Of a stretch of DNA of 64,000 nt, positions 52,656 through 64,000 are shown piece by piece. Origin of the DNA: Perca fluviatilis (Eukaryota; Chordata; Actinopteri; Perciformes; Percidae); the NCBI RefSeq assembly GCF_010015445.1, contig NC_053115.1, positions 4,418,576-4,482,575 on the forward strand, read 5' to 3'. Under the pieces are notes generated by a model, which was not told the origin of the DNA, did no database searches, and saw nothing but the letters and a program-made list of their open reading frames with translations. Within the stretch, counting starts at the first letter, position 1; every line of letters begins with the position of its first letter. Both the position numbers and the translations under genes were made by a program.

Positions 52656-52933
52656 TGCACTACACTCTCATAGAGCTCAACAGAGAGCGCATACTTTTTG
52701 AACGGCTGTGGTTCCGGAAGTGATTTCCCCGTTTAATATCTCCATTGGCGTTTCAGGAACTAAGCCAACCAGCTACCAGATGAATCGTGACCATAAAACA
52801 TTTGATTCAGCCCCAAATAACATTTTGAAAACGGCAAAAAGGCAAAAGAACGTTTTCATAAACGGTCATTCAGTGCTGCACTTCAAATAAGGATAACATT
52901 CTTTAAAGAAGAAATAAGATAATAAAATAATAA

Positions 52934-53117
52934 TGTGGTTGCCTGGGTAGCTCACCTCGCTGAGCAGTGCGCACCCATATATAGAGGTGTACTCCTCGAC
53001 GCAGCAGCCGAGGGTTCGACTCCGACCTGCGGCCCTTTGCTGTATGTCATTCCCCTCTCTCTCCCCCTTCATGTCTTCAGCTGTCCTATACAAATAATGG
53101 CCATAAAATTATAAAAA
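52934..53117 (+). mobile_element. tRNA-derived SINE
   Basis: The head GCCTGGGTAGCTCACCTCG resembles an A-box region, and GGTTCGACTCC (53013-53023) is a B-box. The body GACCTGCGGCCCTTTGCTG, then CTCTCTCTCCCCCTTCATG, is the common percomorph SINE pattern. Not a functional tRNA. Confidence 0.75.
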
Positions 53118-53587
53118 AAAGATAATAATGTAACTTTATAGTTTGGCTTTAGGCGAATTTGTTTGAATTACCCAGAAGAAAAAAAAACTATATATTTTCC
53201 TATGTTTCGTATACAATGTGTTCAAAGAGTTTAAGTCTCCTTTAATCTGTTTGCCTTGAGTTTTTCTGCTTTGTTACAGTAATTATAAAACGAGAAAAAA
53301 AAAGATGGTTGGAGCAACACAGGTAAATGAAAAAAGATGGAAACAGTGAATGCAAACAGATCACGGTCGGTTTTATTTTACAAACAAACTTTATAACTCT
53401 ACACCTTTTATAACCTTGATTAGTAAGATGTGAAGATGCTGCTGGACAGTTACGTGTGTGTGTGTGTGTCTGTGTGTGTGTGTCTTGAAAGGGGCACTGG
53501 TGACAGCTGAGTACACTTTGACTGAAATAACCTGCAATTGCCCCCCCCCCCTTTTTTTTCTGCCACATCATCCCCCCTTCTCTCACC

Positions 53588-53761
53588 GTATAATGATGCA
53601 TTGTCCACAGGCTGCTCTGAAGCCGAGTGAACAACAGGGGCCCGCCGGGACTCTGGGACCAGTCTGAGAGCGCCCAGGGGATGAAGCAGCAAATAATAGC
53701 AACAGGATTAGAAAAACTGAAGGTTGTGGAGTCTGCAGGAGCATACAGCGGAAACAAAGCA
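53588..53761 (+). promoter_or_regulatory. optc: Candidate opticin promoter and non-coding first exon
   Basis: TATAATGATGC near 53588 could be a TATA element. A non-coding stretch follows, ending in a strong donor (AAAGCA then GTAAGT at 53762). The opticin start-codon exon has an acceptor-like TTAGCAG at 55877-55883, which needs an upstream non-coding exon. This is the best candidate, but it is an inference. Confidence 0.35.
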
Positions 53762-54211
53762 GTAAGTTATCTGCAATGATTGCATTTTAATGTGTTTCCC
53801 GGTGTTATTCAGGCGGGTCAAGATCATGTTTTGTGTTTATAAGTTCTGAGTTACTTCAGACACAATGACAATGATGATCATTTGCTGCGATGGTTAATAC
53901 GTGGTTCCTGTATATGAACACGATTAATTCTGCTTCATTTCAGACCTTTGTCTCACTTGCAGTAGCTGATATAATCACTGCTGGAATTCTTAATTCTTTC
54001 TGTGTGCAGAGAGCTTAGAGTACAGTGGGAGGTTAAGAACTGCTCTATTTTCACAGGTTTTAATACACATTATACTTAAATAACAGAACTGTGTATTGCA
54101 TGCTCTAGTTCACTCATGTAACTTATATTTGTATATACAATATGTAATTTTAAGTACTTTATGTGTTATTCTAGTCTGTAGGGTGAGTGTCAGTGGTCCT
54201 GATGACTACAA

Positions 54212-54252
<41 letters not shown>

Positions 54253-55883
54253 GTTATGGACCTGTGTGCTCTAATCTGTAGCATGAGAATATAGCATGTA
54301 ATCATTTGAGATGGTATTCTGTTTCCTGCCCAAGGACTACAGATGAAAAAGTTTTTTTAGCTAACTCTGGTACAGCTAAGAAGCTGTGCACTGTCCCACT
54401 TAAACAAACAAATACATAAGGATATAAGTAGCAGTATAAGCTGTCTTTTCAAACCCAGCACGAGCGTCTGTAGGACTGTCCCAGCAGGCCAACATTCACA
54501 CAGTCCCGTCAGCTTTCAAAGCAAACATTCCTTTGGCATTCTGACCAAACAGCCAACAATGCTTCTTTGGCTCATTAATCAGGGAAAGGACCCGGGCAGG
54601 ACTGCTATTCAAACTCTTAAACAATCTGGTCTAAAATATTTTTCAAATCTTAACAGATGACCCAAGACATGACAATAATAGATTTAACAGTTTTGTTCCT
54701 ATAGATAAGATAAAAAGAAGAAGTGAGGGTGTGAACTTTTTTTTAATGTTTGTTCATCTGGAAAGGTAGCGTTTAGTGTGTGGAGACGAGCAATGATTTG
54801 GCCAGAACAGCACAGCACACACTTACAGACTACATTAACAACCAGAGTCCCGAATTTCAAAACAGGAAATCTTGCACGACGTGATATTGGAGTACACAAA
54901 CATGCCGATGATGGAAGACCGCGCTGCCTGCGCTGCAGAAGATCGGTGATAATATGGAGGTTACCAGCTATGAGTTGCTAAGGGCCATACATCAGGAATG
55001 CGTGCACATTCTCCACTTTCACCTTACGCACACACTACTTTTTTCTCGTAAAATGCGTGTGTGCGAGCTAAAAAGTAGTGTGTCCCAGCTAAAAAAGTTG
55101 TTTGCGTGCGAGCTAAAAGTAATGTGTGTGAGCTGCTCCACCTAACTTCATACCTTGCCTCCTGATCTTCAAATTCGGACCGTTTTCTTCAGTAACAAAA
55201 GAAAAAGAAATGTTTTCACCACCAAGGTCTATTTAGTAAATGTTCTGAAACTTTTGACGATATCACATGATCTTGATCTGTACATAACATCAACAATTCC
55301 ATGCAACGCATTCTCATGAATGGGTTCGTATGATATCGTACCAAAAACGTTTTGTGTTAGCCAGGGAAAGAGCACCATGAGGTTACAGCCATTTCAACGG
55401 CCATTGTGGTTTAGTTTAGCCGGCAAGAGGTTACTGTGAGTCAGGTACAGAGCATCGTGAGGTCACGTTCTTTTGCATTTGAGTTTAGATCATGAGAACA
55501 GCCTGTTCCATATAAATATGTTGTTTTCCTGCAAAATAAGCACCTCAAAGAATCGGAATTGAGATTCAGTAAGAACCGGTTTCAATAAGCAGAATCGGAA
55601 TCGATCAAATTGAAACAATACCCAAGTCATGAGTCCCCCAAACGAAACCCCTCTCAGCAAAATCTGACCGGACACCAAAGTGAAAGCCACTCTGAATTTT
55701 TCTATTTCATTTCTAATACAACGATTTATGTATTATGCTGGCCTAGATATACTAAAAATGCCATGAACATATCCTCAGTGTTCTCTATAGTAGCTAGGGC
55801 TCTGTTTGAGACACTGAACATAGTAACTGAACATACTGACACTGGTAAATTAAACCCTTCATTATCCTCTTTTGATGTTAGCA
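53762..55883. other. Presumed opticin intron 1
   Basis: No coding exon was seen. It contains an (AT)n microsatellite (about 54217-54249) and a short tandem of GCGAGCTAAAA-like units (about 55055-55135). Confidence 0.4.
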
Positions 55884-55908
55884 GGCTGTCCCCGTGTTTG
55901 AGTTGAGG

Positions 55909-56112
55909 ATGTCTCTGCAGTCTCTGATGATGGCCCTTGCCATGGTCCTGGTCTTCCTGGGCCCCCACGCTAGCATGGCAGCCCCTCCAGGTGAGCCAGA
56001 TGATGAGGCTTTTGACCTCGAAAACTACGACCTGAACAGTGAAATGGACTGGGAGAACCTGGACACCAACATTTATGGAGACAGTTATGATTACGACGAC
56101 TTGGACCAAGAG
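55909..56112 (+). CDS. optc: optc coding exon 1: signal peptide and acidic Tyr-rich domain
   Basis: The ATG opens MSLQSLMMALAMVLVFLG, a signal peptide with probable cleavage after ASMA. An acidic stretch with seven Tyr-containing motifs follows (NYDLN, NIYGDSYDYDDLDQE). The donor GTGAGG leaves phase 0. Confidence 0.92.
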
Positions 56113-57636
56113 GTGAGGAGGAAGGAAGGGATAAAACACTATTACCGTGTCGACCTGAATATAAGACAGGAGTTCACATCCTCAGATCTTGAACTTTGAC
56201 AGACGAGAGATATGTGTTCATGTCAGGTTATGTATTTGAAGGTTATCATTCCTCATATAAGTCCATACATTGTGTGCAAGGTTGAAATTGCAAGCTAGTA
56301 AATGCTCTGTTTTTGGTTCACTCCCTATATTTGGGTCAGATCACATTCTTACCTGAAGTGAAACGAATGTTAGAGCACTTGGAAGCGAACCGAGACCCCC
56401 GTTTTCAAGCGGACCAGAGTTCGGTTGTTTGGTCCGAACTAAAGTTCGAAAGGAGTTTTCACACCGCCTCAAATGAACAGGACTATCCAACGAAAATGCT
56501 CCAGGGTTCAGTAATAGCAACCTTATTTATATCTACACAGTAATAAAAGTATTTGAACTGTCTCTCTCTCTTCCTGGCTGCCCTGGGAGGACAGATTGAG
56601 GTGGGCACGGTGGCACCAGAAACCCCTCCACCAGCCAACCAGCCCACAGCTGAACACTACGAGGAGGAGTTGACCCTGCCCACCCTGCCTCCAGCTCCCG
56701 TCACCCTGGACTTCAAGGGACCAGGTCTCTTTGGCCCTGACACCGGCCTGGGTAGGTCAAAGCATCAACTGGGTCTATATTTACTGTCAAAAAAGTAGAA
56801 AAATCAAAAGTATTTATATCAAATTGTGTCAAATTGTGTGTCTGTTCTGCGTGCATATGTATTAAAACTCTGCCGTCTCTGTGTGCAGGTATGCCTACCT
56901 GCCTACTGTGTGTGTGTATTGGTGGTAGTGTGTACTGTGATGACATGGGCCTGGATCAGATCCCACCCCTGCCCAAAGAAACCACGCATTTGTATGGCCG
57001 CTTCAACAAGATCCGACATGTCAAGAACACAGACTTTATCAACCTCAGTGAGGATTCCCTTTGGACGCAGCTACTATAAACTCTGAGATAAATGACACGT
57101 AAAAGACAATAGGATTTCCTGTTGTTGTTTGTTACAGATAAACTCCAGTCCATTGATCTAACAGGGAACCAGATCTCAGGGATGGATGAGGATGTGTTTC
57201 GCTCTCTGCCGCAGCTCAAGGAGTTACTGCTGGCTGACAACAACCTGCAGGTCATGCCTGAACTGCCAGTCACCATGAAATTCATTGATCTACGTAACAA
57301 CAGGTTGATCAGTCGTGGGGTACATCCCGAAGGATTCAAGGTAAATATCCTGCATATATGCTTAAAATACAAAATTGTTTTACACATGAAGATTGGTTTA
57401 TTCGTACTAGTATCACTTGGTTCATGATTTGTGGTCCTGGAGGAGCTCTGTCAGGTTTGAGAAAATAACTAATGTTTTGACAAAAACTCGACTTGTACCC
57501 TTTTTTCACCAACATGTGTATGAATATGTGTAGTATATGTACTGTATATGCATTTAAAAGCAATAATATGTAGTGAGTATCCCCTAAGTTCAAAGTTGCC
57601 CCCCCTTCCCCGGCTCAATGGCCAGAGAGAGAGAGA

Positions 57637-57692
<56 letters not shown>

Positions 57693-60522
57693 ACAAATAA
57701 ACACACACACCTCTACGGGAAGGTGACCCATTATTGGATTATGAGTGAATGCACAGCTTCAGCCTGTGTCTGTGTGTGTCTGTGTCAGGTAGCTACACCT
57801 GTGTGTCGGTATGAGACGCTGAGGGGCAAAGTGGCGGTGGGGAATGAGAACGCTGTTATTGGCTGGGAGTAGTCTCGCATTGCCAGACCTATCTCCCCAT
57901 CTCTACCTATCTCTCCTGCGGAGGAAGGTCTGGCTAGTCCACACAACATTCTCTGGTTTATTGGCATTTCTTTAAACCAATCACAATCGTCTTGGGCGGT
58001 GCTAAACACTTGAACGCAGCAACGCTGCCTCTGCAAAATAGCCTCGGGAAGGAACTTCTTTTGGTGCAACGTGTACGTTCAAAAGTAGTTTTAGTCGTGC
58101 AACACAAAACTTTGGACAGATAGTCTAGCTAGCTGTCTGGATTTACCCTGCAGAGATCTGAGGAGCAGTTAACCATAGTCCTTAGAAATCCACCGGAGGT
58201 TAGAATGCCAAAAGAAAGAGAGCGGAAGGTAACGGACATCTGGACGAAAATGAGGGACATCCGGCGGAACCTCCAGCGGCATTGGAACAATCCAGTAAAT
58301 TAAACGTCGTCGAAATATAGATGTGGCCCAAAGGCTCTTTGTTACCACCCATAAACGTCCTGACTGACCAAGAGAAAACACAGGCAGAGGGCAGGGTCTC
58401 TGCACATCAGAGACCGGAACAATAGTGGACGTAGCAGCAATGACGTCACCCATTGGTTTGTGGACTACTGTTTTGAAGCCTTGAGTTTGACAATTTGGCT
58501 GTCAACGTCTTGGTTTTTTGGAGTCGCCTCCTGCTGCAGACAAACACTACCACACACTTCTAATGGGTCATAAAGGATGATTGAGAGGTATTACTTACGT
58601 ATTTGCCTAACAATATCTTTGGGAAAATCCGTTACATATACTTTTACGACAAAGTTTACAAAGTTTCTACACCTATACAGGAGTAGTTTGGGAAAAACAA
58701 CAGGTGCAGGCAATACTTTGTAATCCTGCACTATCAAACAGCATAATACATCTTAGTATCTGTGGATAGTTAGAACATACATTTTCCAGCAACCCCTGGT
58801 GAATTATGGTGGGATCCTACTGCTTTCTCTGACCCCCTTAGGCCTGCAGCCATCCTGGTTTATTAAACAATGAAAAACATGAAAAATTTATTAAGTCTTA
58901 CTCAGTAAATTTAATAGGTTGTTTAAGGTCAAGACAGTTCATATTCAGTGGGTGTGGGGCTCCCTCTTGTGGATAGTTTCATGTATTACTGTGTTATGGG
59001 AGTGTTTCTTTTCTCCCCATGTAGGATATGAGCCAGCTGGAATTCCTCTATCTGTCCAACAATAACCTGGATTACATTCCTACACCTCTACCACTGGGCT
59101 TGAGAGTGTTACACCTTCAGGTAGAAGCACATTCATCTCATTCCTCTTCTTTTTTCAGGCCTCCAAAGGGTAGTTTGCAGCCAGATCACATCAATTAAGA
59201 ACAGCATTAACAGCAACAGCCACTGCAACACTGTAAAACATAGTCACAGACATAGAAATATATAGAAAAGAAATCCCCCAGCCCAGCCTTCCCAGACCTA
59301 GCCTGGCTACAGAATCAAAGGACGATTTAAACGTGTTTCATCTTACTTGTTTTCAGTGCAGACAGGGGGGTGCGGTCGGCGCACATGGTCGCCGCAAACC
59401 GTCCTCTCGTTCATACTGATTGTGGTCAAAGTGGTCGGAGCGGCTCCAAGAATGAACTTCTTCTCTTCTGTAGGCAATCATTGCATTGTGGTGTCTGCGT
59501 GGTTACAATACATGGTGCACAGCGAGACAGAGATACATCAGAGGAGTGGCTACACTATGACGAGTTTCCTAATTTCTTTTACTCAGGAACGTGTTAATAA
59601 GAAAGACATAAAGAAGAAAATTAGTGTTTTCTCCCTCTTTCTTCCTGTGGATGGTGTGCAGGGTCAGTCGGTCAAAGCGTGGTAAAAGGGCTCCTTTGAT
59701 TGTATGCCTGGCCGCATGTCGCACCAGGCTGCAGTTTCGTTATATCGCCGTCCACGCCGCCGCGAAAGCTAGAAGCATGAAACACGTTTTTGTCGTCTAA
59801 CCACCTTATTTACAGTATCAAATCATAACAAGAGTTATCTCAAGACACTTTACAGATAGAGTAGGTCTAGACCACACTCTATAATTTACAAAGACCCAAC
59901 AATTCCAGTAATTCACCCAGGAGAAAGCATTTAGTGTGACAGTGGCGAGGATAAACTTCCTTTTAGGAAGAAACCTGGGACAGACCCAGGCTCTTGGTGG
60001 GTGGTGTCTGACGGTGCCGGTTGGGGTTGTGATGAACAGTGGCAATAATAGTCACTATAAAGAAAATGGAACTATGACTAGAAATAGTAGATGTAGTAGT
60101 TCATGGCGTAGCAGGGCACTGCAGGGTGTAGCAGGGTGTAACAGCATACCTTATAATTCCCTGATTCTGCCTTTGGTCGAGGTGGCAGTCATCCCATTAT
60201 CCTCTAATCCTGTGCACTTTGCACTCTGCAATTTTGTATTTTTAATTAGGGCATGCTATGTAAAGTCAACGCTGTCCCTCAATAAATGTTTAATGCACTT
60301 TAATACACTTTCCTTGTGAAAACTTCAACAGAAATGTCCTTGTTCCCCAATCAGAATAACAACATTCAGTCTCTGCACGAGGACACCTTTTGTAACAGTC
60401 ATGATCTCAACTTCATCCGCCGTAACCTGGAGGATATCCGTCTGGATGGCAACCCGCTGAACATCAACCTGTTTGCCCAGGCCTACGTCTGCCTGCCACG
60501 CCTGCCTGTAGGGAGTCACTGA
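55909..60522 (+). CDS. optc: Opticin, class III small leucine-rich proteoglycan (whole gene span)
   Basis: A secreted extracellular-matrix glycoprotein that in vertebrates binds collagen fibrils in the eye. Six coding exons (204+157+159+203+96+168 nt) give 328 residues against 332 in human. Order: signal peptide; an acidic Tyr-rich segment (likely tyrosine-sulfated); a Pro/Thr-rich linker; the N-terminal Cys cluster C-x2-C-x-C-x6-C (residues about 125-137), diagnostic of class III; leucine-rich repeats; and the C-terminal Cys pair. LEDIRLDGNP and YVCLPRLPVG near the end match opticin better than epiphycan or osteoglycin. It lies downstream of cacna1s in the same orientation, as in human 1q32.1. 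Confidence 0.92.
56595..56751 (+). CDS. optc: optc coding exon 2: Pro/Thr-rich linker
   Basis: It encodes VAPETPPPANQPTAEHYEEE and LPTLPPAPVTLDFKGP. The Pro/Thr-rich composition corresponds to the O-glycosylated region of opticin. The donor GTAGGT leaves phase 1. Confidence 0.9.
56889..57047 (+). CDS. optc: optc coding exon 3: N-terminal Cys cluster
   Basis: It encodes MPTCLLCVCIGGSVYCDDMG and then LDQIPPLPKETTHLYGRFNK, parallel to human LPTCLVCVCLGSSVYCDD. The donor GTGAGG leaves phase 1. Confidence 0.94.
57138..57340 (+). CDS. optc: optc coding exon 4: leucine-rich repeats
   Basis: It encodes KLQSIDLTGNQISGMDEDVF, LKELLLADNNLQVMPELP and FIDLRNNRL, typical LxxLxLxxNxL repeats. The donor GTAAAT leaves phase 0. 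Confidence 0.94.
57615..57692. repeat. (GA)n microsatellite
   Basis: A GA dinucleotide run in opticin intron 5. Confidence 0.9.
57868..58500. repeat. Interspersed repeat in opticin intron, CATTGCCAGACC family
   Basis: It begins TCTCGCATTGCCAGACCTAT and shares TCTGCAAAATAGCCTCGGGA and GGAAGGAACTTCTTTTGG with the copy at 35490-35720. The right border is approximate. Confidence 0.6.
59025..59120 (+). CDS. optc: optc coding exon 5: leucine-rich repeat
   Basis: It encodes DMSQLEFLYLSNNNLDYIPT, then PLPLGLRVLHLQ, phase 0 at both ends, like human LQFLYLSDNLLDSIPGPLP. Confidence 0.94.
59810..60150. repeat. Interspersed repeat shared with 51095-51420
   Basis: GAGTTATCTCAAGACACTTT, GTAGGTCTAGACCACACTC and GTGATGAACAGTGGCAATAA all recur in the copy inside 50002-52655. 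The family was not identified. Confidence 0.65.
60355..60522 (+). CDS. optc: optc coding exon 6: last repeat, C-terminal Cys pair and stop
   Basis: The acceptor CCCAATCAG is followed by NNNIQSLHEDTFCNSHDLNF, IRRNLEDIRLDGNPLNI and YVCLPRLPVGSH, then TGA (60520-60522). The two Cys form the class III C-terminal loop. An upstream in-frame ATG is intronic. No canonical AATAAA was seen close behind the stop. Confidence 0.94.
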   Translation, partial: NNNIQSLHEDTFCNSHDLNFIRRNLEDIRLDGNPLNINLFAQAYVCLPRLPVGSH

Positions 60523-60725
60523 CAGTTGCAACATTAGAAAAACCAAATCAATGCATCTACATTAACACAAGTTAAATGGTGTTGTGTGTTTTGACAACCC
60601 GTTCTCACTCCTAACTCGTAAAATACGGACGCTTGGGCAGTGCCTCTCAGCACCAGATACAACGCAAAAAGCCCCCTTCAACATGTGTATGGAGCGCACC
60701 GGGCAGAGCAGCTGCTGCGCTTTAA

Positions 60726-61204
60726 AGGTCCCATGCTATGAAAATTTCACTTTATGAGGTTTTTTAATATTAATATGAGTTCCTCCAGCCTGCCTATGGT
60801 CCCCCAGTGGCTAGAAATGGTGATAGGTGTAAACCGAGCCCTGTGTATCCTGATCTGCCTTTGAGAAAATGAAAGCTCAGATGGGCCGACCTGGAATCTT
60901 CTCTTTATGAGGTCATAAGGGGAAAGGTTTCTCTGCTTTGCCCACCCAGAGAATTTGGCCCACCCATGAGAGAGAGACATCATGGCTTTCAAACGAGCAA
61001 AGTGGCAGTTGGTCAAGGCCACACCCCCACCCTCCACCTTGCCCCCCCTTGCTCCTCCTCAATAGCTACAGACACAGAAATGGCACATCCTAAGGAAAGC
61101 TCATTGTGGGACTGGCTGGCTCTAGTTCTGCACCAGCTGAATAATCTCTTAAAGAAAGAGAACTTCAGATACAGTATTAGGGGACCACTAAGGCCTATAT
61201 AAAA
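60726..61204 (+). mobile_element. TTAA-type MITE, left part only
   Basis: It begins after TTAA (60722-60725) with AGGTCCCATGCTATGAAAAT and runs through landmarks familiar from fish MITEs (TTCACTTTATGAGG, GAGAATTTGGCCCACCCATG). Its expected right end (CATGGGACCT before TTAA) is missing; instead the subterminal sequence is amplified in tandem. Confidence 0.7.
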
Positions 61205-61950
61205 GAGACTTCAGATACAGTATTAGGGGACCACTAAGGCCTATATAAAAGAGACTTCAGATACAGTATTAGGGGACCACTAAGGTCTATATAAAAGAGA
61301 CTTCAGATACAGTATTAGGGGACCACTAAGGCCTATATAAAAGAGACTTCAGATACAGTATTAGGGGACCACTAAGGTCTATATAAAAGAGACTTCAGAT
61401 ACAGTATTAGGGGACCACTAAGGTCTATATAAAAGAGACTTCAGATACAGTATTAGGGGACCACTAAGGTCTATATAAAAGAGACTTCAGATACAGTATT
61501 AGGGGACCACTAAGGTCTATATAAAAGAGACTTCAGATACAGTATTAGGGGACCACTAAGGTCTATATAAAAGAGACTTCAGATACAGTATTAGGGAACC
61601 ACTAAGGTCTATATAAAAGAGACTTCAGATACAGTATTAGGGAACCACTAAGGTCTATATAAAAGAGACTTCAGATACAGTGTTAGGGGACCACTAAGGT
61701 CTATATAAAAGAGACTTCAGATACAGTATTAGGGGACCACTAAGGTCTATATAAAAGAGACTTCAGATACAGTATTAGGGGACCACTAAGGTCTATATAA
61801 AAGAGACTTCAGTTACAGTATTAGGGGACCACTAAGGTCTATATAAAAGAGACTTCAGTTACAGTATTAGGGGACCACTAAGGTCTATATAAAAGAGACT
61901 TCAGATACAGTATTAGGGGACCACTAAGGTCTATATAAAAGAGACTTCAG
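61160..61950. repeat. 46-bp minisatellite, about 16-17 copies
   Basis: The unit starts GAGACTTCAGATACAGTATT, continues AGGGGACCACTAAGG, and ends CTATATAAAA. Unit starts at 61205 and 61941 are exactly 16 x 46 bases apart. Variants are few (GGCC/GGTC, GATAC/GTTAC, GGGG/GGAA, GTATT/GTGTT). Every unit has a TATATAAAAG motif resembling a TATA box. There are no spacers. Confidence 0.95.
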
Positions 61951-62335
61951 GATGGGTCAAACAATACAGGACTTTCACCCAGGAGACCGGGGTTCATGTC
62001 CCATGTGTCACTGAAACGTTCATTTTTATAACCCCACCCACGATCTTTTCCTAAACCCAACTGTCCCGTTGTTGTCCCGCGTGTCACTGAAACGTACCTG
62101 TTATAAGCCCTCCCAGGATCTTTTCCTAAACCTCGCTGCCTGTTGTTGTCAGTTAAACGTACATTCCGACCCAGAGCATCAAAAGTGACGCCAATAGTCC
62201 CGATAAAGTGCGTTTAGATAAAGCGTGTTTAGATATGATTCTAAAGGAGAATTTTAGCGTCAATAACAACGCCAGAGGCACCTGACCAGGTGTCCGTATT
62301 TTACGCCATGGGAGTGAGAGTGTGTTGGTTTTGAG

Positions 62336-62797
62336 GAGAGGAACTTGCAGCAGGACTGTTTTGCTGATGCTTTAGCGCCCTCTGCTGATCAAAGTGTTCA
62401 ACTGAACATTATGCTTACAAAAATGTATTTTGCATCCTGATCCATATTTAAATACGCATTCCAAATAATCTGTGTAACTTTAATTTGGATGATCAGAAAA
62501 CACCACTATTGTTTTGCATTACATCACAATAAAACACACCGGTTTACTGTATAACTTTCTAATGTTGATATTTTATTATCTATATATTATCTGTATATAT
62601 ATTTAACTCATCATTGTTCTTGTCTGAAGAAAGATTTCTCTCCTGGGAGAAATACAGCTTCTTATCTTAACATATTATTATTATTATTATTATTATTAGT
62701 GATATTATGTACTTAACCCTTTAACAGAGATAACAAATTAGTAGTACAGCAAGCTTCAGTTCATTCAAGATTTTTCTCAATGACATTTGATCCAAAA

Positions 62798-62873
<76 letters not shown>

Positions 62874-64000
62874 CTAACAATAATTAAAATTATCAATCAA
62901 ATTATTTCACTTTCCATTTCTTAAAGGGTAGTTTCGGGGGGTTTTCTACCTGCACCCTATTCCCCCATGCCTTGGTGTCTAAATTAATTCTAAGTGTCTG
63001 ACAACATTATGGAATGGAGCCCAACAGAGATAGACCTTTTAAGGAGTAAAATCCTTTTTGTTTAACATGAAACTGCTCCGAAATCACCATCACCAAACTC
63101 CACCAGACTCCGTTCAAATAAACAATCATTTTAGCGTACAAAACCTAAATATTTTCACATGTAAATTGGTAAATTAAGGATTTATTTCAAACAAACCAGA
63201 GTGGTGATTCAAGGCCGCAAGCATGAAGTGAACATTGGGGGGGGGGACCAAATCTACCCAGTTCCCGCGCAAAATGAAGTATTCCCGTTGACTTTGGATT
63301 TCATGCATGTCCTGTACGTGCTAATACAAAGGATATATGCTAACATTAGCTAGCTAACATGTTGACAAGAATTCAACAAAACACTGTGAGACAATTGTCC
63401 ATTAATAAAATTGTCCTTTTAATAACAACAGTGAAATAGCCTACATAACATTCATATTACATTCTAGTTTTCCACTTTTGAATACATCTGAAAAGGGACG
63501 GTAGCCTGCCCACAGCAGTGGTGCAACAGCTTCGGCTGGGGTATAGCAACACCACTTGAATAACCTACAGTAACGTAAGAACTGCAGTAGGCCTAAGCTA
63601 CACTGTATATGGGCCACTAGAAATGGTTGTAATAATAATTGCTTAAAAGTTTAGTTATGATGATCATACAAATTTGCTAATGATTATTCCGGACAGCGGT
63701 GCATAGCTGCCTGTCGTAGAAAAGCAATATATTTTAACCTATCAATATATTGAGAATATTAAAATATTGGGGGGGATGTGACCCATCCAATATATATTAT
63801 GATTACTAACTTGTGGTGATTGTTGGAACAGTGGGAACCAAGACAGCTTTTGATAGTTTTATTTAGTTTCTGTCGACATTGAACAAAGTGTGTTTTACGA
63901 TGATAAAATGATTGTTTATTTGAATGGAGTCTGGTGGGTTTGGCGATAGCAATTTGGGGGATGTTTTTCTGTTTGTTTTGCTCTTTAACCAAAAGGTCAC
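62336..64000. other. Intergenic sequence at right edge
   Basis: No gene was seen. It contains a TTA run (about 62680-62697) and a (GAAA)n microsatellite (about 62798-62872). A repeat has inverted pieces around ACTCCACCAGACTCCGTTC (63098) and GAATGGAGTCTGGTGGGTTT (63921). Confidence 0.55.
62798..62872. repeat. (GAAA)n microsatellite
   Basis: About 18 tetranucleotide units. Confidence 0.9.

Larger units (their letters stand above)
60597..62335. repeat. Repeat with GTTCTCACTC ends, host of a MITE and a minisatellite
   Basis: The left end CCCGTTCTCACTCCTAACTC and right end CATGGGAGTGAGAGTGTG are inverted. The same family appears at about 32870-33615 (with a different MITE inside) and about 24180-24590. 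An inserted block fills 60722-61950. Confidence 0.65.

Noticed and set aside
52934..53117. tRNA gene
   Set aside because: A- and B-box matches are present, but the sequence does not fold as a tRNA and continues into a SINE body. The same holds for 29750-29975 and 41701-41961.
54778..54981. Overlapping open frames upstream of opticin on both strands
   Set aside because: Short, with no recognisable domain and no splice context; probably chance.
60316..60354. Upstream in-frame ATG before opticin exon 6
   Set aside because: It lies before the splice acceptor at 60351-60354 and is intronic.
55909..60522. Assignment to epiphycan or osteoglycin
   Set aside because: The ending LEDIRLDGNPLNI...YVCLPRLPVG, the domain order and linkage to cacna1s favour opticin.
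61160..61950. CRISPR-like array
   Set aside because: The 46-bp units are directly adjacent with no unique spacers, in a vertebrate genome. It is a minisatellite.

Overview
The window is nuclear DNA of a teleost fish. The evidence is intron-rich genes with GT-AG splicing, a protein set that matches vertebrate muscle and eye genes, and a dense load of fish-type transposons, SINEs and microsatellites. The species cannot be told from this sequence. Three protein-coding genes are supported.

(1) At 3350-3594 on the minus strand is the first coding exon of an APOBEC2-like gene. The rest lies beyond the left edge. (2) From 8401 to 48522 on the plus strand is a nearly complete cacna1s, the CaV1.1 alpha-1S L-type channel and voltage sensor of skeletal muscle. 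I placed it exon by exon with consistent reading phase; two exons are partly lost. (3) From 55909 to 60522 on the plus strand is a complete opticin gene (optc, a class III small leucine-rich proteoglycan) in six coding exons. cacna1s next to optc matches the neighbourhood I recall on human 1q32.1. I recall human APOBEC2 on 6p21, so its head-to-head position beside cacna1s would be fish-specific or ancestral.

The main biological signal is in cacna1s. The repeat I selectivity-filter glutamate is replaced by glutamine (CAA at 17985-17987). The filter glutamates of repeats II and IV, the beta-subunit binding site and the II-III loop that couples to RyR1 are all kept. This is the pattern expected of a CaV1.1 that senses voltage but does not conduct calcium, as reported for teleost muscle. 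The reading frame also ends close to the position where mammalian CaV1.1 is cleaved by a protease.

Three places in this gene look damaged or doubtful. The repeat III pore exon runs into a block of about 370 bases of homopolymer. The repeat II S4 segment is preceded by 13 T and has lost its regular charges. The last exon would read differently with one base fewer.

The rest is mostly mobile DNA. There are several TTAA-flanked foldback elements, hAT-type elements with clear target duplications, two PIF/Harbinger copies carrying a transposase C-terminal fragment, tRNA-derived SINEs and LINE remnants. Insertions are nested up to four deep. Downstream of optc a 46-bp minisatellite (about 16-17 copies) has grown out of the subterminal part of a MITE and carries a TATA-box-like motif in every unit.
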